Assembly (NCBI GenBank): GCA_944367535.1
Contig: CALVWQ010000009.1
Location: 1 to 64,000 of the forward strand
Length of the DNA stretch: 64,000 nucleotides
Direction of reading: 5' to 3'
Source of the DNA: an uncultured Clostridia bacterium
Lineage (GTDB): Bacteria > Bacillota > Clostridia > Christensenellales > Borkfalkiaceae
In this document: positions 1-8,311 of the stretch, piece after piece
How positions within the stretch are numbered: the first letter of the stretch is position 1
How the letters are laid out: the number at the start of each line of letters is the position of its first letter
The notes under the pieces: generated by a model
Told to the model about the DNA's origin: nothing
The model's database searches: none
The model's input: only the letters and a program-made list of their open reading frames with translations
Translations under genes and position numbers: made by a program

Positions 1-897
1 AACGACGACGGCACTCGCAACAGTTTTTTCTCGCACCTGCAATTTCTCGAAGAATTTTATCGCCTGATCCTTTCGGGTATTAATGCGGACAGTCTGGAAC
101 TTCTCAACAAACTCACGGTAGAGGTTTACGCGAGAAAAGGCATAACGCCGACGACCGATCTTTCGGTCCTTTTGCCGCAGGACTATCCCGTCTTTGACGA
201 CCTTGCGGCACTCATACAAGAAAAACTGCAATCGGCAAAGGACGATTACAACCGCGCCTGTCTGAAAGTCATTGAGAACTATATCGCAAAGTTCAAATCG
301 GGCGGCAGAAATTCTAATTTGTGGAACGGCGCGTCCAGCTTTGAAACGGACGAAAACTTTGTATGTTTCGATTTTCAGAAACTGCTCGCTAACAAAAACG
401 GAATGATTGCCAACGCGCAAATGCTTTTGGTCTTGAAATATCTCGAAAACGAGGTCATCAGGAACCGCGACTACAATCTCAAAAACGGAACGGACAGAAA
501 AATTATCGTTGTCGTTGACGAAGCGCATCTGTTTATCGACGAAAAATATCCGATTGCGCTCGACTTTATGTACCAGCTCGCAAAGCGTATCCGCAAGTAC
601 AACGGCATGGAAATCGTCATTACGCAATCGATCAAAGACTTTGCTGGAACGCCCGAAACCGCAAGAAAATCTATGGCGATCATCAATGTATCGCAATACT
701 CACTTATCTTTCCGCTTTCGCCCAGCGACATGACGGACCTGTGCTCGCTCTATGAAAAAGCAGGACAAATCAACGAAATCGAAGCGGACAATATCGTGCA
801 TAACGAGCGCGGCTGCGCGTTCTTGATCAGTTCGCCCGAAAGCAGGACAAATATCCGAATCGTGGCGACGCCTTATTTTGAAAAAGTTTTTGGTTGA
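1..897 (+). CDS. VirB4/TraE-family conjugation ATPase, C-terminal part
   Basis: This is the C-terminal 298 residues of a type IV secretion ATPase that would power DNA or protein transfer at the inner face of the membrane. The frame is open from base 1, so the N-terminus and Walker A motif are outside the window. Visible signatures are a Walker B run VVVDEAH (about residue 172 of the visible part), a following YQLAKRIRKYNG helix and a TQS sensor motif (about residue 211), in the order usual for VirB4/TraE. The downstream small gene follows after 11 bases. The family call is firm; the exact subfamily is not. Confidence 0.88.
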   Translation, partial: NDDGTRNSFFSHLQFLEEFYRLILSGINADSLELLNKLTVEVYARKGITPTTDLSVLLPQDYPVFDDLAALIQEKLQSAKDDYNRACLKVIENYIAKFKSGGRNSNLWNGASSFETDENFVCFDFQKLLANKNGMIANAQMLLVLKYLENEVIRNRDYNLKNGTDRKIIVVVDEAHLFIDEKYPIALDFMYQLAKRIRKYNGMEIVITQSIKDFAGTPETARKSMAIINVSQYSLIFPLSPSDMTDLCSLYEKAGQINEIEADNIVHNERGCAFLISSPESRTNIRIVATPYFEKVFG

Positions 898-908
898 GGA
901 AAAGAAAT

Positions 909-1151
909 ATGGAACACAAAGTATTGGCGTATCGCCATAGTCAGGAAGTGGACGGAAAAAGAACACAGAAAGAGGAAGTCAGTATTATAGACAGCCGGAC
1001 GGAAAACGGTGTTACGACGTATATCGTGCGAACGCAGGACGGAATCGAATGTACGGCGATCTATAACATCTTTACAAATTCATATTATGCCGACGACGTT
1101 TACGGCATTATCGAATCAGAACCGCGCAAAAGCCGCGACTTTGAAATGTAA
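909..1151 (+). CDS. Small element protein, unknown function
   Basis: An 80-residue protein beginning MEHKVLAYRH and ending RDFEM. I chose ATG 909 over an in-frame TTG 15 bases upstream because a purine-rich GAGGAAAAGAA stretch sits just before the ATG. The sequence looks like a short beta-rich fold (VSIIDSRTENGVTTYIVRTQDG). It has no signal peptide or membrane segment and I recognise no domain. It is the first of the element proteins whose last codon is ATG directly before the stop. The next gene has its own ribosome-binding site, AAGGAG. Confidence 0.7.
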   Translation: MEHKVLAYRHSQEVDGKRTQKEEVSIIDSRTENGVTTYIVRTQDGIECTAIYNIFTNSYYADDVYGIIESEPRKSRDFEM

Positions 1152-1174
1152 AATTTATAAGGAGAAAATCAAGA

Positions 1175-2173
1175 ATGGAAAACGAAAAGAAACTGAAATA
1201 CAATCCCGAAGATATGATTGAGTCGGCAGACGCGCAATTTCTTGCGTGGATGAAAGAAGGCAGGTATGCGGAGCTGATCGGTACGATGCCCGATCTCGGC
1301 AAATATTCTCTGCGCAATCAAATGCTCATTCTCATGCAGAATCCGAAGGCGACATTCGTAAACGGAATGAACGCTTGGAACTACAAGCGTCGGCACGTTC
1401 AAAAAGGACAGACTTCAATCAAAATCATCGCCCCGAAATTTGCGTCGAAAGTGTCCACCGACAAAGACGGGAATATTACCGAAAAAACGCTGGATACCGT
1501 AACGGGCTACGAAGTCAATTTTGTATACGACGTAACCCAGACGGAGGGCGAACCGCTCAAAGAAATTTTCAAAGACAATACGGCTCTCGAACGCTTTGAA
1601 ACGGTCGCGGATGCCATTCAGGATACCGCCAAAGACTTTGAATTTACCAGCCACACAAAGGAAACGGACGAAAGCCACGGAATACTCGATACGCTGAACA
1701 AGACCATTTCCGTTCGTTCGGACCTGACCAAAGCGGAAGCGTTGCGCGTACTCATCCAGCAGGTCGCAGCGGCAAACGTGCTTATGCGGGACAGACGGCA
1801 TTTTCAGGGTATCATGCCGGCCGATATGCAGAGCATAAACACGATCGAAGCAAACGCTGTTGCATATACCGTTTGTAAGCGTCTGAACCTGAACACACCT
1901 GCGCTTATCTCTCCTGATTTTGAGGGAATGAGCGATTCCAACATTTCACGCTTTGCGGAGAATATTGGCGTTATCCGTTCAATTTCTCAGCGCATGATCA
2001 ATGCTGCGGAAGGAGCGGTCGCAAAAGAACTGTTTGCCGAAGCACAAGCCGCCGCGGAGGCGGAGAAAGAAAAGCCTGAACTCACGGTGACGGACGTGAA
2101 ACCGAAAACGCAGAAAACCGTTCGTCAGCCGAAACAGGCACAGAGAACGAAAAACGAGGCGGTGATGGGATGA
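1175..2173 (+). CDS. ArdC-like / LtrC-like ssDNA-binding protein
   Basis: A 332-residue protein whose N-terminal ~130 residues match the ArdC-type single-stranded DNA-binding domain: FLAWMKEGRYAELI, YSLRNQMLILMQNP, and a WNYKRRHVQKGQTSIKI block. In relatives this is followed by a zinc-peptidase-like half with HExxH. Here the equivalent stretch reads VLIQQVAAANVLM (about residues 193-205), so both zinc histidines and the glutamate are gone. The C-terminus is a charged Ala/Glu/Lys tail. ArdC proteins protect incoming plasmid DNA from restriction; that role is inferred. ATG 1175 follows an AAGGAG site. The stop overlaps the next start (ATGA). Confidence 0.8.
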   Translation: MENEKKLKYNPEDMIESADAQFLAWMKEGRYAELIGTMPDLGKYSLRNQMLILMQNPKATFVNGMNAWNYKRRHVQKGQTSIKIIAPKFASKVSTDKDGNITEKTLDTVTGYEVNFVYDVTQTEGEPLKEIFKDNTALERFETVADAIQDTAKDFEFTSHTKETDESHGILDTLNKTISVRSDLTKAEALRVLIQQVAAANVLMRDRRHFQGIMPADMQSINTIEANAVAYTVCKRLNLNTPALISPDFEGMSDSNISRFAENIGVIRSISQRMINAAEGAVAKELFAEAQAAAEAEKEKPELTVTDVKPKTQKTVRQPKQAQRTKNEAVMG

Positions 2174-2430
2174 TAAACGGAGAAATCATACCCATCCTTG
2201 AAGCGGTGGAATTCAAATCCAAAGACGAACTTTTAACAAAATTGCGGAATATGCGGGCGGCAACCGTCAAACTTGCCCCCGCTGACCGGCGTGTTGTCAA
2301 GCAAATGCTCGGAATCGCCATTCAGGAAGTGTGCTATACGTCCGAGCGGGAACTCCTGCGGTACAAAAATTATACCGACTATAAAAAAGGCAAACGAAAA
2401 AAGGAGAAAGTACAAAATGAAGCTGGATAA
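2170..2430 (+). CDS. Small element protein, unknown function
   Basis: An 86-residue protein translationally coupled to the ArdC-like gene by an ATGA overlap. It is mostly helical and charged, with a conserved-looking core SKDELLTKLRNMRAATVKL and a Lys-rich tail (YKKGKRKKEKVQNEAG). No membrane segment, signal or Cys/His cluster is visible. Its end overlaps the start of the DUF3846 gene by 14 bases. Coupling to the ArdC-like gene suggests a shared role, but I cannot name one. Confidence 0.7.
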   Translation: MINGEIIPILEAVEFKSKDELLTKLRNMRAATVKLAPADRRVVKQMLGIAIQEVCYTSERELLRYKNYTDYKKGKRKKEKVQNEAG

Positions 2431-2851
2431 AATATACGAACAGGCTCAAGCCGAAGATAAGATCGTTGCGGTCGTAAAGTTTCCGTATCAAAAACCCGAA
2501 GTTGTCACTATCGGCAAAGGATTAAGCCCGATACAGGAAGTTGTGAACGGTAATATTGACGTGGTATATCTTCCGGATATTGAGGATATTCACGGATTTT
2601 GCAATGACGAAGGATTGCTGATCGGAATGGAGCCGAATTTCTATCGTCCTGAATGGAAGGATGCGATCATGGGGCCCGCTGTGTTTTTCAGTTCGGGCGC
2701 CGACGGCAGCAGTGAAAGCCTTTCACGCGAGCAGATCAAGACGATCACGGATTATCTCAACGCAAACAGCGTGAAAAACTATGGAGAATTTTACACAAAC
2801 GTCAAAACCGATTTTGCGTTCTATAAGCCGAAAGCGGTTCCCGAAATGTGA
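2417..2851 (+). CDS. DUF3846 family protein
   Basis: A 144-residue protein. ATG 2417 is preceded by AAGGAGAAAG; a longer in-frame reading upstream lies inside the previous gene and is not needed. The pattern is the one seen in DUF3846 proteins of Clostridial elements: a short strand KIVAVVKF, a middle GNIDVVYLPD..., then FCNDEGLLIGMEPNF, a GPAVFFSSG strand and a final SLSREQIKTITDYL helix. The function of this family is unknown; members are carried by conjugative elements and phages. The protein ends in Glu-Met and its stop is the TGA of an ATGTGAGG junction. Confidence 0.8.
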   Translation: MKLDKIYEQAQAEDKIVAVVKFPYQKPEVVTIGKGLSPIQEVVNGNIDVVYLPDIEDIHGFCNDEGLLIGMEPNFYRPEWKDAIMGPAVFFSSGADGSSESLSREQIKTITDYLNANSVKNYGEFYTNVKTDFAFYKPKAVPEM

Positions 2852-2862
2852 GGTAAAACTCT

Positions 2863-3789
2863 ATGCGTAAGTTTGAAAACTGTGACATTTTTGCCGTACT
2901 CGGCGAAATTGTTACGAATAACACAAAACACTACCAGAGCGACTTTGAAATTGACAAAGAAATTCTTGCAAAAGCAGCAGAAGAAAAAAATGTACGGGAC
3001 AGAGAATATCTTTGGATGTCCCGGCCGTGCGGAACGCATTGTCTGAAAGAAAAAGACGTTTTTCTGAAAGGAACTTCTGAACATCATACATGGACTGCTT
3101 ATGCAGGGCAAGCTTCTGAAATCGTCGCGTATGCGATCAGTATCCATAATAATGAGAGCGAAATTATAAAAGGCGATTTATACGAACTTGATTACGCAAA
3201 ACACTGCGAAGAAACGAAAAAGAAAGCCTTTGCCGTAGAGTCGGTACGGATTCATTGTAAAGATGGAGAGGAACTCATTTTTCCATATAAAGAATGGTTT
3301 TCTGTAAGTCGTCGATATGAATACGATGAGAGGGAATTGCTTCCCGCCGATCCTGAAGACTATGCGGAACTTCTCAACGAAATACGAGCGGAACGCCTGA
3401 ATACAAATTACTTCCCTTGGGACGAGAGAAAACTGAAACTCGAATACGGTGATTTGCCGACTTTCAGAATTTACCAACTGAAAGACGATGCCAATGAAGG
3501 CTTGTTCTTGTCCTATCACACGATGAAAGAGCGTGGTTGGAAGATTGATAAAGCCAACTATGAACTTGCCTATATAGGAGAGGATAGTGTCGGCTATTCG
3601 CTTGATGACTTGTATGAAAAATTCAATCTCTGTCGCCCGTCAGACTTTTGCGGACATAGTTTGTCTGTCAGCGATGTAATTGCTTTCAGTGGGAATGGTA
3701 CTGTAGAAGCCTATTATGTTGATAACTTTGGATTTGAACCGCTACCGAAATTTTTCAATACAGCGCAAAAAAAACCTGCGCAAATGTGA
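2863..3789 (+). CDS. YodL-domain element protein
   Basis: A 308-residue protein. The C-terminal ~100 residues (about 195-300) match the YodL-like domain: FRIYQLKDD, YELAYIGE, LDDLYEKFNLCRPSDFCGHSLSVSDVIAF and AYYVDNFGFEPLPKFF. The N-terminal half contains a block found in other Clostridial element proteins (REYLWMSRPCGTHC, EIVAYAISI) that I cannot assign. There is no signal peptide or membrane span. YodL-domain proteins are abundant cargo of integrative elements and have no established biochemical role. It ends in Gln-Met; the next ribosome-binding site, GAGGTG, begins within the stop codon. Confidence 0.82.
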   Translation: MRKFENCDIFAVLGEIVTNNTKHYQSDFEIDKEILAKAAEEKNVRDREYLWMSRPCGTHCLKEKDVFLKGTSEHHTWTAYAGQASEIVAYAISIHNNESEIIKGDLYELDYAKHCEETKKKAFAVESVRIHCKDGEELIFPYKEWFSVSRRYEYDERELLPADPEDYAELLNEIRAERLNTNYFPWDERKLKLEYGDLPTFRIYQLKDDANEGLFLSYHTMKERGWKIDKANYELAYIGEDSVGYSLDDLYEKFNLCRPSDFCGHSLSVSDVIAFSGNGTVEAYYVDNFGFEPLPKFFNTAQKKPAQM

Positions 3790-3796
3790 GGTGCTT

Positions 3797-4381
3797 ATGG
3801 ACGTAAAACTCAACGGACTGACGCTGCACGTCGAACCCGATTGTTATCCCCCCGATCCGCGAAAGGATTGTGACCATCTTGGAACAATGTTGTGCTGGCA
3901 CAGACATTATTCGTTCGGAGATCAAAACGAATATAAAACCCCTAAAGATTTCCATGAGAGCAAAGAAGCAAAAAACATATACGTTTCGCTGCCCGTATAT
4001 ATGCTCGATCATTCGGGGACGTATTTCTCAACGACCGGATTTTCGGATGTCGATCCCGATCGTTGGGACTGGGGACAACTCGGCATTATTTACTGTACGG
4101 AAGAATCGGCGAAAAAATGGTTTGGGTATCTGCCGGATAAAGAAACGCTCAAAGCGCAATTAAACAACGAAGTTGAACTCTACAATGATTATATGAACGG
4201 CGCTTGGTTTGCTTTTTATATAGAGGGCAAAGACGGTGAAATCGAAGATTCTTGCGGCGGATTTTTCCAAAACGGAGATTTTGCCGATGTGCTCAAAGAT
4301 ATGAAAGAATACACGGATAAGGATTACCATTCGCTCTTTGATAAGCTTGCTGTAAAATACAAAAAGCAAGCCTGTATGTGA
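3797..4381 (+). CDS. Conserved element/phage-type protein, unknown function
   Basis: A 194-residue acidic protein. ATG 3797 was chosen because GAGGTG sits 4-9 bases upstream; the longer open frame upstream overlaps the YodL gene. Features include an early CHDL-like segment, LPVYMLDHSGTYFSTTGF, WDWGQLGIIYCTEESAKKWFG and a late NGAWFAFYIEGKDGE block. Proteins with this WD.GQ.G pattern recur in phages and conjugative elements without a known role. It ends Cys-Met with the ATGTGAGG junction. Confidence 0.75.
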   Translation: MDVKLNGLTLHVEPDCYPPDPRKDCDHLGTMLCWHRHYSFGDQNEYKTPKDFHESKEAKNIYVSLPVYMLDHSGTYFSTTGFSDVDPDRWDWGQLGIIYCTEESAKKWFGYLPDKETLKAQLNNEVELYNDYMNGAWFAFYIEGKDGEIEDSCGGFFQNGDFADVLKDMKEYTDKDYHSLFDKLAVKYKKQACM

Positions 4382-4388
4382 GGTAGGA

Positions 4389-5072
4389 ATGGAAGATTAC
4401 AGAAAAAAGATATTGAAAACGCTCGATCGGTTTCAATACAGCCGCGGACGTCGGGAAGTTTTTCTTGACGTTGTGGAATATGTGGCATTGACCGTTGCTA
4501 CACAATTTGATCCGTTCAAACAAGAGGAGCGTAATAATCGAATGCAAGAAATTGTTGCCAACTATAAAGGCAATGACGGTACAACATTTTGTGCATTGCT
4601 TACAGATATGCTGTCCTATCTCAAACAACTGCCAAAGTCTTTGTCAGCTTATTTGGGAGAAATGTGTATGGAAATCGAGGCCGGCAACAAAAATGCCGGT
4701 CAGTATTTTACGCCATACGACATATCCAGACTAATAGCCGAAGTTACGATTTCAGAGCCGGCTGATAAAGACAAGCCGATTACGTTGTGTGAGCCGTGTT
4801 GCGGATCGGGCGGAATGGCACTTGCGGCAGCAGAAGTATTACAAAATTATGGTTTTAATTATGCGGACAAACTGCTCGTCGTAGCAAACGATATAGACCG
4901 ACATTGTGTGCTTATGGCATATACACAACTTTCCTTTGCTGCGATCCCCGCCATTAACAAGTGGCAAGATACACTTACACAAAAAACGTGGGATGCGTTT
5001 GTTACACCTGCTTTTGCATTGCAATTTGATAAATTCAGCCGAATTTACCATAGAACGGAATCTCAAATGTGA
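4389..5072 (+). CDS. N6-adenine methyltransferase-like protein, catalytic motif not seen
   Basis: A 227-residue protein resembling the HsdM-type N6-adenine methyltransferase fold. Visible motifs are AGQYFTPYDISRLIAE (about residues 97-112) and the SAM-binding motif I, CEPCCGSGGMALAAAE (about 136-151), followed by VVANDIDRHCVLMAY. The expected catalytic motif IV (NPPY or DPPY) is absent; in its place is WDAFVTPAFAL, as in other mobile-element relatives. It may bind SAM or DNA without methylating, or act with a partner. No specificity subunit or endonuclease lies next to it. It ends Gln-Met. Confidence 0.78.
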   Translation: MEDYRKKILKTLDRFQYSRGRREVFLDVVEYVALTVATQFDPFKQEERNNRMQEIVANYKGNDGTTFCALLTDMLSYLKQLPKSLSAYLGEMCMEIEAGNKNAGQYFTPYDISRLIAEVTISEPADKDKPITLCEPCCGSGGMALAAAEVLQNYGFNYADKLLVVANDIDRHCVLMAYTQLSFAAIPAINKWQDTLTQKTWDAFVTPAFALQFDKFSRIYHRTESQM

Positions 5073-5083
5073 GGGGGTTAAAA

Positions 5084-5179
5084 ATGACCGAAAAACAATA
5101 TGACTTGACCGAACGTATGGAAGAAGAATATGTCGCACATATAGAAAACCTGCTTAAAGAGGATAAACAGACTCGATGA
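5084..5179 (+). CDS. 31-residue micro-protein
   Basis: A short reading frame, MTEKQYDLTERMEEEY..., fills the gap between the methyltransferase-like gene and the next gene. It has a good ribosome-binding site (GAGGGGG, 5071-5077) seven bases before ATG 5084, and its TGA overlaps the next ATG (ATGA at 5176). It is acidic and predicted helical (HIENLLKEDKQTR end). It may be a real small protein or a translated leader that feeds ribosomes into the next gene. Confidence 0.55.
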   Translation: MTEKQYDLTERMEEEYVAHIENLLKEDKQTR

Positions 5180-5397
5180 GCGACAGAACAGAATTTTATG
5201 TCTCTATGCTTACATACGTCAAAGAAAACGATTTGCCTTCCATGCAGATTCAGGCGCTTTCTGCTACAGGTACGCCCTTAAAAACAATGTACGAATGTTT
5301 TATGGAAAACGACGGTGATCTGATCCAACGCGCAAATACGGCGGTCAGAGTACTGTACCAAACAACCAAAGATTGGAAACATCAAAACCAAATGTAA
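5176..5397 (+). CDS. Small element protein, unknown function
   Basis: A 73-residue protein coupled to the upstream micro-gene by ATGA. It reads as a helical fold (FYVSMLTYVKENDLPSMQIQALSATGTPLKTMYECF) ending in HQNQM. No known domain, signal peptide or membrane span is visible. The stop is the TAA of a CAAATGTAA junction, followed by AAAGGAGAAG as ribosome-binding site for the next gene. Confidence 0.65.
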   Translation: MSDRTEFYVSMLTYVKENDLPSMQIQALSATGTPLKTMYECFMENDGDLIQRANTAVRVLYQTTKDWKHQNQM

Positions 5398-5409
5398 AGG
5401 AGAAGAATC

Positions 5410-6195
5410 ATGCCGAATTGGGTATGCAATCATTTAATCATTCACGGCGAAAACGCAACAGAAATTATGCGTTCGCTGTTAATAAAAAACGAAGACTCGG
5501 ACTGCAATTACAACCTTGATTTCAACAAGATAATTCCCATGCCGGAAGCCTTGAACATTATAAGCGGTAGCACGACAAATGACTGTGCTAAACTTTTTAT
5601 CAACGCAATGCTCGAAGGTTGTGATGCGTATGCAAAGTATGCAGGGCTTTATGCAAAAGCCTTTGGAAAAAACTTTTATATGAGCGAAACCGAACAAGCA
5701 GAAACGATGAAAAATGCTTTGCGTTATAAAGATCACGAAACGGACGAACTGCTGTTCAAGACCAAAGCCGACGTCTATGCCTATGGCAAACGCGCGTTGG
5801 ATAATTACGCGAAGTACGGCGCCAAAGATTGGTACGATTGGAGTATTCAGAATTGGGGAACAAAATGGAACGCGTGTAATACGCAGATCAACGACATGAA
5901 CGATCCGAATATTTATTTCGACACCGCATGGAGTCCGCCGTTGCCTGTTATCAACGAACTTTCAAAGAAATATCCGGATCTGACGTTTGAATTTGCCTTT
6001 GCGGAAGAACAAGCGGGAATTTCTACCGGCGATATGGTCGTGCAAAACGGTGAGATAATCAAAGGCGGATTCTTTGACGACGACAGCAAAGAAGCCTACG
6101 AAACATTCTTCGAACTTTGGGGTATGGAGGATGAATTTCGTTTCAATGAAAAGACCGGAACATACGAATATATAGATAACGAGGAGACGATGTAA
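5410..6195 (+). CDS. Api92/YubB-like (DUF1281-type) protein
   Basis: A 261-residue protein with the start typical of the Api92/YubB family: MPNWVCNHLIIHG, then DFNKIIPMPEALN. Later landmarks are WSIQNWGTKWNA and FDTAWSPPLPVINELSKKYP, followed by FAEEQAGISTGDMVVQNGE. The family is annotated with a ferredoxin-like fold and occurs on plasmids and phages; no activity is established. A shorter relative with the same MPNW start is encoded at 9221-9679, so the element carries two copies of the fold. The ribosome-binding site is AAAGGAGAAG. It ends Thr-Met. Confidence 0.82.
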   Translation: MPNWVCNHLIIHGENATEIMRSLLIKNEDSDCNYNLDFNKIIPMPEALNIISGSTTNDCAKLFINAMLEGCDAYAKYAGLYAKAFGKNFYMSETEQAETMKNALRYKDHETDELLFKTKADVYAYGKRALDNYAKYGAKDWYDWSIQNWGTKWNACNTQINDMNDPNIYFDTAWSPPLPVINELSKKYPDLTFEFAFAEEQAGISTGDMVVQNGEIIKGGFFDDDSKEAYETFFELWGMEDEFRFNEKTGTYEYIDNEETM

Positions 6196-6196
6196 A

Positions 6197-6748
6197 ATGA
6201 GTACAAGGAGTTATATTTGCGTAAAGCAAAACGACGGAAGTTATAAGGGCGTGTACTGTCACTGGGACGGATACCTTACTTATAACGGGGCAATGCTTTT
6301 AGATCATTACAACAGTTTGGAAAAAGCAAACGAAATTCTTGCGTTGGGGGACATTTCTTCACTCAAAGAAAATCTGTATCCCGATCCTGCGAAAGGTCCG
6401 CATTCTTTTGATTATGATAAGCAACAAGAAGGTGTTACAATCGTTTACGGACGTGATCGCGGAGAGAAAGATACGGAAGCAAAAACAGTCGATTTAGAAG
6501 CATTGCAATCGGGTGATTCGTGGATCGATTACATATACGTTTTTGAGGACGGACGATGGAAATATTTTGAATACGGTCAATTTTCCGAAGGGTTGAAAGA
6601 TGTGGAAGAAGATTTGTATGAATACTATGCGGCAAAAGGGGTAAAGCGTCCCGAAAATTTTTATGGCTATCTTACGGATGAAGGCTTTGAAGAATTGCGG
6701 TTGAAACAAAATCAAACTCTTATGCAAAAATCGGGGTTGGAAATGTGA
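6197..6748 (+). CDS. Conserved phage/element protein with CHWDGY motif
   Basis: A 183-residue protein starting MSTRSYICVKQNDGSYKGV, then YCHWDGYLTYNGAMLLDHYN and ALGDISSLKEN. This block is shared by many phage and element hypothetical proteins. The middle holds TIVYGRDRGEKDTEA and a WIDYIYVFEDGRWKYFEYGQ segment that looks like paired beta strands. The last third is helical. It starts one base after the previous stop, so the two are probably translated together. No function is known. It ends Glu-Met with an ATGTGAGG junction. Confidence 0.76.
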   Translation: MSTRSYICVKQNDGSYKGVYCHWDGYLTYNGAMLLDHYNSLEKANEILALGDISSLKENLYPDPAKGPHSFDYDKQQEGVTIVYGRDRGEKDTEAKTVDLEALQSGDSWIDYIYVFEDGRWKYFEYGQFSEGLKDVEEDLYEYYAAKGVKRPENFYGYLTDEGFEELRLKQNQTLMQKSGLEM

Positions 6749-6754
6749 GGTGCT

Positions 6755-7087
6755 ATGAAATCATACAAGCAAAAATTTCAGGAAAAATTGGACGAAGAAA
6801 TTTCAGAATTTCGTCAAAAGGTAAAGTCGCAACCTGCACAGGAAATCTACGAGGATTGCAGCAGGATTCATTTCTACGAATGTATGTATGATTATCTGAA
6901 TACGGAGGAATTCAAAACTTCGGAATACAAAGCCTTTCTGCAAGCGGATAATACCTTTATTGAAAATCTCTGGTATAAATCACTGGATTTTGAGTGCTTT
7001 AATATCGGGAACCCGATTGACGAATCGCTTGTAGTGGATGCATATCTTCGAGACTGTTCCGCCGAGCCTGTTCCGCATTGTATGTGA
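6755..7087 (+). CDS. DUF3848-like small protein
   Basis: A 110-residue protein. The N-terminal QEKLDEEISEFRQKVKSQPAQEIYEDC and following helical stretch resemble the DUF3848 family of Clostridial mobile elements, which has no known function. It is acidic, soluble and without Cys/His clusters. GAGGTG sits just before ATG 6755. It ends His-Cys-Met and carries the same ATGTGAGG junction to the methyltransferase gene. The DUF assignment is tentative. Confidence 0.62.
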   Translation: MKSYKQKFQEKLDEEISEFRQKVKSQPAQEIYEDCSRIHFYECMYDYLNTEEFKTSEYKAFLQADNTFIENLWYKSLDFECFNIGNPIDESLVVDAYLRDCSAEPVPHCM

Positions 7088-7095
7088 GGTGAAAG

Positions 7096-7847
7096 GTGTT
7101 GAAAATCAATCGAATATATAATATGGATTGTCTGCTTGGCATACAGAAAATGCTTGAACAGAATATGCAAGTTGACCTGATCGTAACTGATCCGCCGTAT
7201 TTTATCAAATCCACGAAAGCGGGCGGTAAAAGCGAACTGGCCCGAAGTATCCAGCCTATGAACGATCAGCTTGCACAAAACCGTTTGACCGTTGGGATCG
7301 AAGAAGTGTATCTCAAAGCCATGTGGGACGTTATGAAAGTGCCGAACATTTATCTTTGGTGCAACGGTGCGCAGATACCGCAATACATAGATTTTTTGTC
7401 CGTCAGCGAAAATGCAAAATGGATATTATCATCTGGCGTAAAACCAACGCCACACCGTTGTTTTGCAATAAATATCTATCGGACAAGGAATATTGTTTAT
7501 ACTTTCGGCGCGGAGCATACTGTCAGCCGCCTACTTATGAAAAGGCAAAGACTGTTTACGATCTGCCAATCAATATCAAGGATAAAAGAGCGTATAACCA
7601 TCCTACCGTCAAACCGCTTTCCATTATCCGAAATCTTGTAGAAAACAGCTCAAAAGAAGGAGCACTTGTGCTCGATCCGTTTATGGGAAGTGGAACAACG
7701 GCTGTTGCGTGTCGGGAACTTAAGCGAAATTTTATAGGATTTGAAATCAATCCGGAATATCATGCGGCGAGCCAGAAACGGCTCGCCGCACCCATTCAAA
7801 GCGAGGTGAAAACTTATGAAATACCTTATCAAAGGCAAGCTGTATGA
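7096..7847 (+). CDS. Beta-class DNA methyltransferase, needs a -1 frameshift
   Basis: Two overlapping frames together make one DNA methyltransferase of about 250 residues. The first frame (GTG 7096 or TTG 7099) carries the catalytic motif IV, VDLIVTDPPYF. The second carries YLSDKEYCLYFRRGAYC, HPTVKPLSIIRNLV and the SAM motif I, DPFMGSGTTAVACREL. The DPPY-before-FxGxG order marks the beta class. Homology switches frame at 7392-7398, where the sequence is T TTT TTG, a canonical -1 slippery heptamer. Reading GTC at 7398 after a -1 slip restores the protein to the stop at 7847. Without the slip translation ends at 7641. It could be programmed frameshifting, a decayed gene or a sequencing error in the T run. 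It overlaps the next gene by 32 bases. Confidence 0.78.
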
Positions 7848-8304
7848 TCCGATTAAGGTTGGAGACAAGGGCGACTGGTACGAAGGCGAACCGGACAAAA
7901 CTTGTGGCGACTGCGGTCGTAAATATGGAGAAATTCACATGGAGAGCTGCGATGTTGAACGTTGTCCTGCTTGCGGCCGGCAAATGCTCTCGTGTGATTG
8001 CGGTCCAATTTACAACGTAGAAGATGACATTGATGAACAAACGCTTGAAGAACTTAAAATCAAACAGCAAAAAGAACAGTTGCGTTATGAAGCTGTTGTT
8101 GAATATGACCGAAATGCACCGAACGGAAATATATTTGCCATCCTTGACAAAGCGCGTTCTACCTTGGAGAAACAGCAACGTTTATCTGACTACAATGAAA
8201 TGTGGCAACGGGTACAAAATGCCGAAAATTATAATGCTGCGCTCAGCATTATTGATGAATATGTGCTTTTGCTTGATATGACAAAACCTAAAGCGCAAAT
8301 GTGA
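7816..8304 (+). CDS. Zinc-ribbon-like element protein
   Basis: A 162-residue protein whose N-terminal half has two CxxC pairs (CGDCGRKYG and CPACGRQ) plus a CDCG, with a nearby His (IHMESCDVERC), consistent with one or two zinc-binding knuckles. The C-terminal half is a helical, possibly coiled segment (DEQTLEELKIKQQKEQLRYEA). Its start lies inside the end of the methyltransferase frame and has GAGGTG six bases before ATG. The function is unknown. It ends Gln-Met with the ATGTGAGG junction. Confidence 0.7.
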   Translation: MKYLIKGKLYDPIKVGDKGDWYEGEPDKTCGDCGRKYGEIHMESCDVERCPACGRQMLSCDCGPIYNVEDDIDEQTLEELKIKQQKEQLRYEAVVEYDRNAPNGNIFAILDKARSTLEKQQRLSDYNEMWQRVQNAENYNAALSIIDEYVLLLDMTKPKAQM

Positions 8305-8311
8305 GGTGGCA

